A DNA stretch of 9,228 bases from positions 1 to 9,228 of the forward strand of contig JAHFDC010000011.1 in the NCBI GenBank assembly GCA_023249205.1, in the 5' to 3' direction. Positions 1 to 6,903 of this stretch are shown piece by piece. The notes beneath the pieces are model-generated. The model saw only the letters and a program-made list of their open reading frames with translations. It was not told the origin of the DNA and ran no database searches. Source of the stretch: Candidatus Methylomirabilota bacterium (lineage in GTDB: Bacteria > Methylomirabilota > Methylomirabilia > Methylomirabilales > JACPAU01). Positions within the stretch are counted from its first letter, which is position 1; each line of letters opens with the position of its first letter. The position numbers were made by a program, and so were the translations under genes.

Positions 1-40
1 TCCAACGAATTGGAGATAATACTCATGCGGCGGCTCACGT

Positions 41-180
41 GCCGGGCCAAATGACGAGCATCACGAGGCCCGAGGGAGGAGGCGGCCGGAGGCGTACGCA
101 GTTTGTACGTTGAGGACCGCCGCGGGCACCACCCGCAGGGTGGTCGGAGAACGAGGTGAGGCGACGTTAGTTGTCCCGGC
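41..180. repeat. Imperfect palindromic repeat element after nusG
   Basis: The left arm (41-101) begins GCCGGGCCAAATGACG, and the right arm (102-180), read on the minus strand, begins GCCGGGACAACTAACG. The arms meet head to head at a small perfect stem, CGTAC (93-97) with GTACG (105-109), around a 7-base loop. The right arm also holds its own hairpin, ACCACCC-GCA-GGGTGGT (128-144). A third related arm lies at 9168-9228. No transposase or convincing ORF is inside. It resembles a MITE- or REP-like intergenic palindrome, and it could also fold as a transcript-end hairpin for nusG, although no T-run follows. That it is a repeat is seen in the sequence; its mobility and function are inference. Confidence 0.6.
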
Positions 181-185
181 ACTAG
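102..185 (-). repeat. Interspersed repeat, copy A
   Basis: Read on the minus strand, this copy matches copy B on the plus strand at the far end of the window. Both show CTAG, one base, then a 34-base block with 31 identities, a variable centre (24 bases here, 6 in B), then a 21-base block that is identical and ends CGTACAAA. The CTAG supplies the stop codon of nusG. The 18-base length difference is accounted for by a GC-rich hairpin present only in this copy. Confidence 0.75.
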
Positions 186-811
186 ACCTTCTCCACCTGG
201 AGGAACTCGCAGTCCACCGGCGTGGGGCGGCCGAAGATGCTGACCATGACCTTGAGGCGCCCCTTGTCGGGTTTGACCTCCTCCACGAGGCCGGTGAAAT
301 TGGTGAAGGGGCCGTCAACGACCCGGACGCTCTCCCCCTTGACGAAGTGGACCCGGTGCTTCGGCTTCTCCACCCCCTCCTCGACCTGCTGCATGATCTG
401 GGCGACCTCGCTGTCCGGGATGGGGGTGGGCCGGGTTCCGGGGCCGACGAAGCCCGTCACCTTGGGGGTGTTCTTAATCAGGTACCAGAGGTCATCGGTC
501 ATCTCCATCCGAATGAGGAGGTAGCCGGGGAAGAACTTCCGGAAGGCCTCCTTCCGCTTCCCCTTCTTGAGTTCCACCACCTTCTCGGTGGGGATGAGCG
601 TCTCGCTGACCCGGTCGGCCAGGTTCCGGGAGGCAACCTGCTGCTCGATGCTGGTCTTCACCTTGCTCTCGAACCCCGAATAGGTGTGGATGACGTACCA
701 CCGGTGGGAGGGGGGCACCACCTTCGGCGGGGGGACAACCGGCGTGTCCCCCTCCTGGCCCTCCGGGGGAGCGATTTCGACTGCCGCGCGCTCGGTGCTG
801 CGAGATTCCAT
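182..811 (-). CDS. nusG: Transcription termination/antitermination factor NusG
   Basis: NusG binds the RNA polymerase clamp through its NGN domain, suppresses pausing, and uses its KOW domain to contact Rho or ribosomal protein S10. The NGN domain runs from about residue 37 ([11 protein letters not shown]) through the [11 protein letters not shown] strand near 94-104. The KOW domain runs from about 157 to 209 and includes [16 protein letters not shown]. At 209 residues it is longer than the roughly 180-residue E. coli protein because of an acidic, proline-rich N-terminal tail of about 35 residues. The ATG follows a GAGGG ribosome site and lies 23 bases after secE, the usual secE-nusG pair. 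Its TAG stop lies in the CTAG of a flanking repeat. The usual next gene, rplK, is not seen. Confidence 0.97.
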   Translation of the reverse strand: MESRSTERAAVEIAPPEGQEGDTPVVPPPKVVPPSHRWYVIHTYSGFESKVKTSIEQQVASRNLADRVSETLIPTEKVVELKKGKRKEAFRKFFPGYLLIRMEMTDDLWYLIKNTPKVTGFVGPGTRPTPIPDSEVAQIMQQVEEGVEKPKHRVHFVKGESVRVVDGPFTNFTGLVEEVKPDKGRLKVMVSIFGRPTPVDCEFLQVEKV

Positions 812-834
812 CGTCTAACCCTCGCCCGGGTCCC

Positions 835-1029
835 CTATCGCAGGATGAGGCTTGCCAGCCTCTGCAGGCCGAGGTCTACCAGCCCGAGGAAGAAGGAGAC
901 CAAGAATACGGAGATGATGACCACGACGGTCGAGCCGATGACCTCCTTTTTCTGGGGCCAGGAGACCTTGCTCATTTCCGTCCGGACCTCCCGCACGTAC
1001 CGCACGACCCGTTCCCAGTGCTCGCGCAT
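835..1029 (-). CDS. secE: Preprotein translocase subunit SecE
   Basis: SecE is the clamp-like subunit that stabilises SecY in the SecYEG protein-export channel of the inner membrane. The 64-residue protein is the short, single-span form found in most bacteria outside the enterics. It has an amphipathic N-terminal helix, the conserved cytoplasmic EMSKVSWPQKKEV segment (residues 18-30), then one transmembrane helix (about 33-55). The ATG is preceded by a purine-rich GGGAGAGGGG ribosome site. It lies 182 bases after tRNA-Trp and 23 bases before nusG, which is the standard order. Confidence 0.96.
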   Translation of the reverse strand: MREHWERVVRYVREVRTEMSKVSWPQKKEVIGSTVVVIISVFLVSFFLGLVDLGLQRLASLILR

Positions 1030-1055
1030 CCCCTCTCCCGTTTCTCGGAGGGGGG

Positions 1056-1099
1056 CAGGCCCCCCTTCCGACGCTCCCTCCGGTCGCTGCCTCCCCCCA
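1056..1099. repeat. 44-bp direct repeat, unit 1
   Basis: This unit starts CAGGCCCCCCTTCCGAC and ends GTCGCTGCCTCCCCCCA. It differs from the unit at 1140-1183 at three positions and the two are 84 bases apart start to start. Its 5' end joins a G6/C6 hairpin at 1049-1066. Confidence 0.8.
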
Positions 1100-1139
1100 A
1101 GGCTGGAAGACCCGGAGCGCTTTCAGCCGACCGAGGGCT

Positions 1140-1183
1140 CAGGCCCCCCTTCCGACACTCCCTTTGGTCGCTGCCTCCCCCCA
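1140..1183. repeat. 44-bp direct repeat, unit 2
   Basis: This is the second unit of the pair, with the same ends as unit 1. The changes are ACA for ACG near the middle and CTTTGG for CTCCGG. It ends about 28 bases from the 3' CCA of tRNA-Trp. Two near-identical units in one spacer suggest a family repeated elsewhere in the genome, which cannot be tested here. Confidence 0.8.
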
Positions 1184-1211
1184 CCCGGCGTCGCCCACCC
1201 CCAGGCATCAC

Positions 1212-1288
1212 TGGCAGGCGTGGAGGGATTCGAACCCCCATCCCCCGGATTTGGAGTCCGGTGCTCTAGCCGTTAGAGCTACACGCCT
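1212..1288 (-). tRNA. tRNA-Trp, anticodon CCA
   Basis: On the minus strand a cloverleaf can be folded: acceptor stem AGGCGTG/CACGCCT, D arm GCTC/GAGC, anticodon stem CCGGA/TCCGG around CTCCAAA (anticodon CCA), and a T arm with TTCGAAT. The discriminator is G and the 3' CCA is encoded. It starts 7 bases after the rpmG stop and lies upstream of secE, a common bacterial arrangement, so it is probably cut from the tuf-rpmG-secE-nusG transcript. Confidence 0.97.
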
Positions 1289-1295
1289 GTGGCGC

Positions 1296-1445
1296 CTACT
1301 TCGTCTCCTTGTGGAGCGTGTGCTTGCGGCACCAGCGGCAGTACTTCTTCGCCTCCAGGCGATCCGGGGTGTTCCGCTTGTTCTTGGTGCTGGAGTAATT
1401 GCGCCGCTTGCAGTCGGCGCACTCCAGGGTGATGATCTCCCGCAT
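1296..1445 (-). CDS. rpmG: Large ribosomal subunit protein bL33
   Basis: This small ribosomal protein of 49 residues begins [19 protein letters not shown] and ends in a basic tail (HTLHKETK). It belongs to the 50S subunit near the E site. Two pairs of cysteines, C9/C12 and C36/C39, form a zinc ribbon, so this is the zinc-binding (C+) version. The ATG lies 8 bases after the tuf stop, so the two are surely co-transcribed. A GTGGGG stretch over the last tuf codons is the probable ribosome site. tRNA-Trp follows after 7 bases. Confidence 0.95.
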   Translation of the reverse strand: MREIITLECADCKRRNYSSTKNKRNTPDRLEAKKYCRWCRKHTLHKETK

Positions 1446-1453
1446 GGCGGACT

Positions 1454-2656
1454 CTACCCCACAATCTCGCTCACGACCCCGGCCCCCACGGTCTTCCCCC
1501 CCTCCCGGATGGCGAACCGGAGCTCCTTCTCGAGCGCGATGGGGGTGATGAGCTCCACCGTCATGGTGACGTTGTCCCCCGGCATGACCATCTCGGTCCC
1601 CTGGGGGAGCTGGACGACCCCGGTGACGTCCGTGGTCCGGAAGTAGAACTGGGGGCGGTAGCCGTTGAAGAAGGGGGTGTGCCGGCCCCCCTCCTCCTTG
1701 GTGAGGACGTAGGCCTCGGCCTTGAAGCGCGTGTGGGGGGTGATGGAGGCGGGCTTACTGATCACCTGGCCCCGCTCCACCTCCTCCCGCTTCGTCCCCC
1801 GGAGCAGCAGCCCGATGTTGTCCCCCGCCTGGCCCTGGTCGAGGATCTTCCGGAACATCTCCACCCCGGTGACGATGGTCTTGACCGTGGGGCGGATCCC
1901 GACGATCTCCACCTCCTCCCCGACCTTCACCTGGCCCCGCTCCACCCGGCCGGTGACCACCGTGCCGCGCCCGGAGATGGTGAAGACGTCCTCCACCGGC
2001 ATGAGGAAGGGCTTGTCCACCTCCCGCTTCGGGAGGGGGATGTAGCGGTCCACGGCGTCCATGAGGGTGAAGATGCAGGCGGTGTCCGGGTGGGTGCGGG
2101 CGGGGGTGGGACACTCCAGGGCCTTGAGCGCCGAGCCCTTGAGCACCGGGATCTCGTCCCCGGGGAAGTTGTACTGGGTGAGGAGCTCCCGGACCTCCAA
2201 CTCGACCAGCTCGAGGAGCTCCGGGTCCTCCACCATGTCCGCCTTGTTCAGGAAGACCACCATGGCGGGGACCCCGACCTGGCGGGCGAGGAGGATGTGC
2301 TCCCGGGTCTGGGGCATGGGGCCTTCGGAGGCGGCGACCACCAGGATCGCCCCGTCCATCTGGGCGGCCCCGGTGATCATGTTCTTGATGTAATCCGCGT
2401 GCCCGGGGCAGTCCACGTGGGCGTAGTGGCGCTTCTCGGTCTCGTACTCCACGTGGGAGATGGCGATGGTGATCCCCCGCTCCTTCTCCTCCGGGGCCTT
2501 GTCGATCTGGTCGAAGGGGACGAACTGGACCTTCGGGTTGACGGCGTGCAGGGCCTTGGTGATGGCCGCGGTGAGGGTCGTCTTCCCGTGGTCAATGTGC
2601 CCGATGGTCCCGACGTTCATGTGCTCTTTCGTCCGCTCGAACTTCGCTTTGGCCAT
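1454..2656 (-). CDS. tuf: Elongation factor Tu
   Basis: EF-Tu is the GTPase that delivers aminoacyl-tRNA to the ribosomal A site. All 400 residues are present. The G domain shows GHIDHGKTT (19-27), DCPGH (82-86), NKAD (137-140) and GSALKAL (174-180). Domain 2 starts near [11 protein letters not shown] (215) and domain 3 near 306. Switch I reads GITIAIS rather than the common GITINTS, but keeps the Mg-binding threonine (T63). The link after GSALKALE (181-196) is unlike the E. coli and Thermus versions. A GGGAGG ribosome site lies 8 bases before the ATG. Placement after four tRNA genes matches the tufB-type locus, so a second tuf in the str operon is possible elsewhere. Confidence 0.98.
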   Translation of the reverse strand: MAKAKFERTKEHMNVGTIGHIDHGKTTLTAAITKALHAVNPKVQFVPFDQIDKAPEEKERGITIAISHVEYETEKRHYAHVDCPGHADYIKNMITGAAQMDGAILVVAASEGPMPQTREHILLARQVGVPAMVVFLNKADMVEDPELLELVELEVRELLTQYNFPGDEIPVLKGSALKALECPTPARTHPDTACIFTLMDAVDRYIPLPKREVDKPFLMPVEDVFTISGRGTVVTGRVERGQVKVGEEVEIVGIRPTVKTIVTGVEMFRKILDQGQAGDNIGLLLRGTKREEVERGQVISKPASITPHTRFKAEAYVLTKEEGGRHTPFFNGYRPQFYFRTTDVTGVVQLPQGTEMVMPGDNVTMTVELITPIALEKELRFAIREGGKTVGAGVVSEIVG

Positions 2657-2720
2657 ACGGCGAACCTCCCGTTCCCCTCCCCTACCCGGCAGACACGACC
2701 GACCGGCCTCCCATGTCGCC

Positions 2721-2796
<76 letters not shown>

Positions 2797-2841
2797 CGTA
2801 CACCAAACGGCACCGGGTCCGACGCGGAGCATCCCCCATGA

Positions 2842-4077
2842 CTACCGGAGGCGCTCCTGCCACTCCCGCTCGAAGGCGGCCAGATCCATCCTGGCCGCCT
2901 CCTCGAAGGCGCGCTCCCAAGGAACCCCCTCCCCGAGGCGCCGGAGGAGCCGCCCGACCTCCTGGACCCCTGCCCGCTCCAGCAAGAACGCGGTCGCCGA
3001 AGCGCTTCCGGCGTAGGCCGCCCCCGCGATATGGTAATCCTGCTTCTGCGCGAGGGCTCCATCCAGGGCACCCAGCGGGAGCCGGAACTCCGTCATCGGC
3101 CGCCGGGAAGCCCCGTCCCCGGTCCCCCCTCCTCGCTGGAAGTAGAGCGCCAGCCCCTCGTTCAGCCATCTCGGGGCGCGGCCCCTGCTCAGGCGCGCCA
3201 CGACCACGTGGGTGTACTCGTGGGCGAGCACCTCACCGAGACCCGCCGTGCCCCGGCCGAGCCCCCGACTCGGAATCCGGATCCTCCCGTCGGCAGGATT
3301 GTAGATTCCGCCGACCCAGTGGGGCAGGCCGGTGACCTCCGCAAAGTCCCGGTCCGAGTGGAGCACCACCGGCACCTGGTCCGACGGGTAATGCCCCAGG
3401 GCGAAGCCGACGTTCTGGTACGCCTGCTCAAGGAGCGCCAGCACCTCGTCCTGGACACCCGGGGCGGTCGCCCCCTCGGCCCGCAGCCGGAAGTGATGGC
3501 TCTCCCGGGCCTCGTACCGCTCCTCGACCCGGACGGCGCGGGCCGCCCGCTCCATGCGCTCCCGGAGCCGGCTGTCCTCCGGCCGCTGCTTGAGAGCCTC
3601 CCCCCAGAACTCCAGAGCGCGCGCAGTATCCCCCGCCTGGTCGTAGGCCTCGCCCATGAGGACCAGGATCTCCGGCTGCCCCGGGGCAAGGCGGAGCGCC
3701 GCGTCGAGCGCCCAGAATGCCTCAGCCGTCTCCCGCTGCTGCAGGGCGGCGGCCCCCAGCCCCGCATAGAAGGTCGGCTCCTCCCCTCCCGCCTCCAGGG
3801 CAGCCCGGAACGCCGCCTTTGCCTCCGCGGGCGCACCACTCTTCAGGAGGTGGGCCCCGAGGTTCGCGTGGGCTCGGGCGAGGTTCCGACGGAGGACCGG
3901 GTTGGTGGGGTCGAGGGCGAGCGCCCGCTCGAATTCGGCCAGGGCCTCCCGGTGCAGTCCCCCGGCCGACAGGCTGAGCCCGCGCTGGGTATGGACGGCC
4001 GCCGAGTCGGCCGCCGGGACCCGCGGCGCCAACAGCAGGAGCGCGGCCAGCGCAAACGCCCCCGCCCGCCCTACCAC
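2842..4077 (-). CDS. Secreted TPR-repeat gluzincin metallopeptidase (peptidase MA-like)
   Basis: This is a predicted exported zinc peptidase of 411 residues from a GTG start. The start was chosen because a typical Sec signal follows at once (R4, then hydrophobic AFALAALLLLAP, with likely cleavage after VPA or PAA) and a GGGG ribosome site lies 5 bases upstream. The frame stays open upstream to a TTG at 4158. After the signal come TPR-like helical repeats (about residues 25-175), for example HREALAEFERALALDPTNP. A C-terminal peptidase domain has HEYTH at 286-290 and the downstream glutamate in WLNEGLALYF (E307), the gluzincin zinc set. Substrate is unknown; an envelope role is inferred. It lies between tRNA-Gly and tRNA-Thr, 45 bases before the latter, which is unusual. 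Confidence 0.85.
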   Translation of the reverse strand: MVGRAGAFALAALLLLAPRVPAADSAAVHTQRGLSLSAGGLHREALAEFERALALDPTNPVLRRNLARAHANLGAHLLKSGAPAEAKAAFRAALEAGGEEPTFYAGLGAAALQQRETAEAFWALDAALRLAPGQPEILVLMGEAYDQAGDTARALEFWGEALKQRPEDSRLRERMERAARAVRVEERYEARESHHFRLRAEGATAPGVQDEVLALLEQAYQNVGFALGHYPSDQVPVVLHSDRDFAEVTGLPHWVGGIYNPADGRIRIPSRGLGRGTAGLGEVLAHEYTHVVVARLSRGRAPRWLNEGLALYFQRGGGTGDGASRRPMTEFRLPLGALDGALAQKQDYHIAGAAYAGSASATAFLLERAGVQEVGRLLRRLGEGVPWERAFEEAARMDLAAFEREWQERLR

Positions 4078-4192
4078 CCCTTCCCCATCCTGCCGTGTGT
4101 CCCGGAGGCCTCCCCGGCCGTCGCCTGCTCCCTGAACCCATTCCAGCGGCCGCCGCAAAGACGGCCACCGACTCGATCCGCCTGAGAACCCC

Positions 4193-4267
4193 TGGAGCGG
4201 GAAACGGGATTCGAACCCGCGACCCTCAGCTTGGAAGGCTGACGCTCTGCCACTGAGCTATTCCCGC
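4193..4267 (-). tRNA. tRNA-Gly, anticodon TCC
   Basis: The acceptor stem is GCGGGAA/TTCCCGC, and the anticodon stem TCAGC/GCTGA encloses CTTCCAA (anticodon TCC, reading GGA and GGG). The T arm is CGGG-TTCGAAT-CCCG and CCA is encoded. It corresponds to glyT in the E. coli thrU-tyrU-glyT-thrT array. The peptidase gene starts about 115 bases downstream. Confidence 0.97.
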
Positions 4268-4307
4268 GCCGACCCGTCCCGCTGGCTGCCTGCCACCCTG
4301 GCGGCCC

Positions 4308-4393
4308 TGGTGGGGAGAGGAGGATTCGAACCTCCGAAGCACAGTGGCAACAGATTTACAGTCTGCCCCCTTTGGCCGCTTGGGTATCTCCCC
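4308..4393 (-). tRNA. tRNA-Tyr, anticodon GTA
   Basis: This is a class II tRNA of 86 bases with a long variable arm. The acceptor stem is GGGGAGA/TCTCCCC, the anticodon loop CTGTAAA gives anticodon GTA, the T arm is GGAGG-TTCGAAT-CCTCC, the discriminator is A and CCA is encoded. It occupies the tyrU position of the E. coli cluster. Confidence 0.97.
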
Positions 4394-4400
4394 ATGAGGG

Positions 4401-4430
4401 AAAAAGAAGAGCGCGGCCGCGATTGCGGCC
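4401..4430 (-). terminator. Hairpin plus T-rich tract between tRNA-Thr and tRNA-Tyr
   Basis: On the minus strand a 6-bp stem, GGCCGC-AATC-GCGGCC, is followed by GCGC and then TCTTCTTTTT. This looks like a weak intrinsic terminator or attenuator inside the tRNA transcript, or a hairpin that guides RNA processing. The 4-base gap between stem and T tract weakens the terminator reading, and full termination here would cut off tuf. Confidence 0.35.
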
Positions 4431-4460
4431 TTGCGGAACCCCCCGGCCCCATGGTGTACC

Positions 4461-4536
4461 TGGAGCTGGCGAAGGGAGTCGAACCCCCGACCGGCTGATT
4501 ACAAATCAGCTGCTCTACCAACTGAGCTACGCCAGC
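4461..4536 (-). tRNA. tRNA-Thr, anticodon TGT
   Basis: The acceptor stem is GCTGGCG/CGCCAGC, and the anticodon stem GCTGA/TCAGC encloses TTTGTAA (anticodon TGT, reading ACA and ACG). The T loop is TTCGACT and CCA is encoded. It is the first gene of the tRNA-tuf block, with its 5' end 12 bases after a predicted -10 box, and matches thrU in E. coli order. Confidence 0.97.
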
Positions 4537-4548
4537 AAACAAACTAGC

Positions 4549-4590
4549 ATGATAAATGCCAATATCCTGTAAATCAAGGCAATTTTTTTT
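4549..4590 (-). promoter_or_regulatory. Predicted sigma70 promoter of the tRNA-tuf block with UP-like A tract
   Basis: On the minus strand there is a -35 box TTGATT (4577-4572), a 17-base spacer and a -10 box TATCAT (4554-4549, 5 of 6 to consensus). With a start near 4542, the A8 run at 4590-4583 falls at about -48 to -41, the place of an UP element. The mature tRNA-Thr would begin only about 6 bases after the start site. The -35 box overlaps the rlmB stop and the A tract encodes its last lysines. The stretch is strikingly AT-rich against its surroundings. Confidence 0.7.
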
Positions 4591-5422
4591 CAACCCCGGG
4601 CCTCGGCCCCCCCGTGGGGGCGAGCGCGGTCCCCCGGCCGCCCTCCGGCCCGTCTTCCTGCCGGAGCCGCTGCCGCAGGACCTCATAGAGCAGGATGCCC
4701 CCCGCCACGCTGGCGTTCAGCGAGCGGAGGTGCCCGAGCGTCGGGATCCGGACCAGGAGGTCACACCGCGTACGGGTCAGGGCCCGAAGCCCTTTCCCCT
4801 CCCCCCCGATAACGAGGGCGAGGGGCCCAGTCAGATCGGCCCCCGTGCACGGGAGGGTGGCAGCCGGATCGGCCCCCACCACCCAGAGGCCGGCGGCCTT
4901 CAGGCTGCTCAGCGCTTGGTCGAGGTTCGTGACCCGGGCCACGGCCAGGTGCTCGAAGGCCCCGGCTGCAGCCTTTTCGGCCGATGGCGTGACCCCGGCC
5001 GCATGGTATTTGAGCAGCAGAAGCCCGTGGGCACCGGCCGCCTCGGCCGTCCGGGCCAGGGCGCCCACATTCCGCGGGTCCACCACCCCATCCAGGATCA
5101 GCAGGAGGGGGGGCCGGCCGCTTCTCTCTGCGATGTCCAGGAGGTCGGGGAGTTCCCGGTACCGGACGGCGGCCACGGCCGCGACCACCCCCTGGTGCTT
5201 CAGCCCGGCCGTCATGGCACTCAGGGCCCGGCGGTCCAGGGCCTTGACCGGCACCCCGGCCTGCCGGGCCAACCCGAGGATCTCCCGGGCGACTGCCCCC
5301 TTGAGGTCGCGGGCCAGAAAGATCTTGTCCACCTGGCGGGAGCCGGCCTGGAGAGCCTCCCGGACCGCATGGGGACCCAGCAGGGTGTCCGCCCGTTTCG
5401 TCAACTCCTCCGGAACCGCCAT
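4574..5422 (-). CDS. rlmB: 23S rRNA 2'-O-methyltransferase, RlmB/TrmH (SPOUT) family
   Basis: This family transfers a methyl group from S-adenosylmethionine to a ribose 2'-OH; RlmB modifies G2251 of 23S rRNA. The 282 residues contain an N-terminal substrate-binding domain beginning LLGPHAVREAL (14-24) and the SPOUT motifs: LDGVVDPRNVGALARTAEA (110-128), LVIGGEGKGL (203-212) and IPTLGHLRSLNASVAGG (226-242). The SLN motif and IP(T)LG spacing favour RlmB over TrmH or TrmL. A proline- and glycine-rich tail of about 30 residues follows the fold. The ATG overlaps the end of cysS by 22 bases and has a strong GGGGAG ribosome site. Its stop codon lies within the tRNA promoter. Confidence 0.88.
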   Translation of the reverse strand: MAVPEELTKRADTLLGPHAVREALQAGSRQVDKIFLARDLKGAVAREILGLARQAGVPVKALDRRALSAMTAGLKHQGVVAAVAAVRYRELPDLLDIAERSGRPPLLLILDGVVDPRNVGALARTAEAAGAHGLLLLKYHAAGVTPSAEKAAAGAFEHLAVARVTNLDQALSSLKAAGLWVVGADPAATLPCTGADLTGPLALVIGGEGKGLRALTRTRCDLLVRIPTLGHLRSLNASVAGGILLYEVLRQRLRQEDGPEGGRGTALAPTGGPRPGVEKKLP

Positions 5423-6903
5423 GTGCTCCCCTGCGGCCGATCCGCGACCTCGATCCCGGCATCGTTGAGGCGCCGCCGGATGGCGTCGGCGGTCGCGAAG
5501 TCCCGCTCCCCGCGCGCCTGCTCCCGGCGGGCGAGGAGGGCCTCTACTCCGCCCGTCAGGTCGGTGATGCGCGGAGCGCTCGCCGGGCAGTACTCGCGCA
5601 GGAGGGCCTCCACCGCCGCGGCCGCGGCCGCCTTCGCCCCGGCGGGAACGCCGCCTTCCAGGGACAGTCCCAGGATCCGCGCCTGCTCCCGGACGACCGC
5701 CACCCCCTCTCGGAGCGCCATGGCGGCGGCGGGGCCGGCCAGCCGCCGCTCGGGGAGGGTGTCCAGGGCGGCGTTGAGGTGGCGTACCAGCGTGAAGATT
5801 GCCGAGAGAGCCAGGGCGGTGTTCAGATCGTCGTCCATGGCGGCCACGTACTCGGCCCGTGCGGCCGCGACGGCGGATGCAATTCCCCCGGGGCGCGCCT
5901 CATCGGGGACCTCCTCCAGGACCTCCACGGCCTCCGCGAGGAGGCGGATCCGGTCCAGGGCCCGGCTCGCCTCCTCCACCTTCTCAGGGGCGTAGTCAAT
6001 GGGGCTCCGGTAGTGGGTGCCGAGCAGGAAGAGCTTCAGGGCGTCCGCGGAGAACTTGCCCAGCAGATCCCGGATGGTGAAGACGTTTCCGACCGACTTG
6101 GACATCTTCTCCTGCTGGAGCCGCACGAACCCGTTGTGGACCCAGAGGCGGGCGAACGGCTTCCCGGTCGCCCCCTCCGACTGGGCGATTTCGTTCTCGT
6201 GGTGGGGGAAGATGAGGTCCTCCCCCGCGCCGTGCAGGTCGAAGGACTCCCCGAGGTAGTGCATGGCCATCGCCGAGCACTCGATGTGCCAGCCGGGCCG
6301 GCCCGGCCCCCACGGGCTCTCCCAGGCAGGCTCCCCCGGCTTCGCCCGCTTCCACAGGGCGAAGTCGAGCGGGTCCGCCTTCCGCTCATCCACCTCGACC
6401 CGGGCCCCGGCCCGCAGGTCGTCGAGGCTCCGCTGGGAGAGGCGGCCGTACCCCGGGTAGGCGCGGACCCGGAAGTAGACGTCCCCGTCCACCACGTAGG
6501 CCAGCCCCCGCGCGAGGAGGCGCTCGATCAGGGCCAGCATGGCGGGCACGTGGGCCGTGGCCCGCGGCTCCACGTCCGCCGGCGGCAGTTCGAAACGGGC
6601 CATGTCCGTCTGGAACTCCCGGACATAGTGGTTGGCCACGGCGTCCCAGGTCGTCCCGGTCTCCTGGGCCCTCCGGATGATCTTGTCGTCCACGTCGGTG
6701 AAGTTCCGGACCATTCGGACTCTATACCCCCGGAAGGTGAGATAGCGGCGCAGCACCTCAAAGACGAGGAGGGAGCGGGCGTGACCCAGGTGGCAGAGGT
6801 CGTAGACCGTGACCCCGCAGACGTACATCCCCACCTCGCCGGGGACGAGGGGGGCGATCTCCTCCTTCCGCTGGGTGAGCGTGTTATAGAGGCGCGGGGG
6901 CAT
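5401..6903 (-). CDS. cysS: Cysteinyl-tRNA synthetase
   Basis: CysS joins cysteine to tRNA-Cys in two ATP-driven steps. The 500-residue class I enzyme shows the HIGH-type motif HLGH (38-41) in CGVTVYDLCHLGHARS, KMSKS at 266-270, and the zinc ligands that select cysteine: C29, C209 (GWHIECS), H234 and E238 (FPHHENE). The C-terminal helical domain ends with the family's RRRLNDAGIEVADRPQGSTWR-like tail. An alanine run near residue 420 comes from GC-rich codons. The ATG shares a base with the ispF stop (TGATG) and the 3' end overlaps rlmB, so coupling on both sides is likely. Confidence 0.97.
   Translation of the reverse strand: MPPRLYNTLTQRKEEIAPLVPGEVGMYVCGVTVYDLCHLGHARSLLVFEVLRRYLTFRGYRVRMVRNFTDVDDKIIRRAQETGTTWDAVANHYVREFQTDMARFELPPADVEPRATAHVPAMLALIERLLARGLAYVVDGDVYFRVRAYPGYGRLSQRSLDDLRAGARVEVDERKADPLDFALWKRAKPGEPAWESPWGPGRPGWHIECSAMAMHYLGESFDLHGAGEDLIFPHHENEIAQSEGATGKPFARLWVHNGFVRLQQEKMSKSVGNVFTIRDLLGKFSADALKLFLLGTHYRSPIDYAPEKVEEASRALDRIRLLAEAVEVLEEVPDEARPGGIASAVAAARAEYVAAMDDDLNTALALSAIFTLVRHLNAALDTLPERRLAGPAAAMALREGVAVVREQARILGLSLEGGVPAGAKAAAAAAVEALLREYCPASAPRITDLTGGVEALLARREQARGERDFATADAIRRRLNDAGIEVADRPQGSTWRFRRS

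Larger units (their letters stand above)
1030..1211. other. Gene-free spacer between tRNA-Trp and secE
   Basis: This spacer holds no credible gene. It contains two copies of a 44-base direct repeat (listed separately) and a short GC hairpin, AGGGGGG-CAGG-CCCCCCT (1049-1066). The ORFs crossing it read as low-complexity Gly/Arg or Pro sequence, consistent with non-coding DNA. Confidence 0.6.

Noticed and set aside
1..26. Minus-strand ATG frame running off the left end (MSIISNSL)
   Set aside because: Only eight codons are visible and they do not resemble L11 or any known start; too short to call.
128..144. Intrinsic terminator of nusG
   Set aside because: The ACCACCC/GGGTGGT stem is followed on the minus strand by GC-rich DNA with no T-run, so a Rho-independent terminator cannot be claimed.
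1056..1183. CRISPR-like array
   Set aside because: There are only two units with a 40-base spacing, low-complexity sequence and no cas genes; a plain direct repeat explains it.
110..1276. Plus-strand open frame across nusG, secE and tRNA-Trp
   Set aside because: It runs through three recognised genes and a spacer, and its product has no recognisable family.
4078..4158. TTG start for the peptidase gene, adding 27 residues
   Set aside because: The extra residues lie before a complete Sec signal peptide and lack a convincing ribosome site; the GTG at 4077 fits better.
3031..4185. Plus-strand open frame opposite the peptidase gene
   Set aside because: Proline/arginine-rich antisense reading; the minus strand has a signal peptide, TPRs and HExxH.
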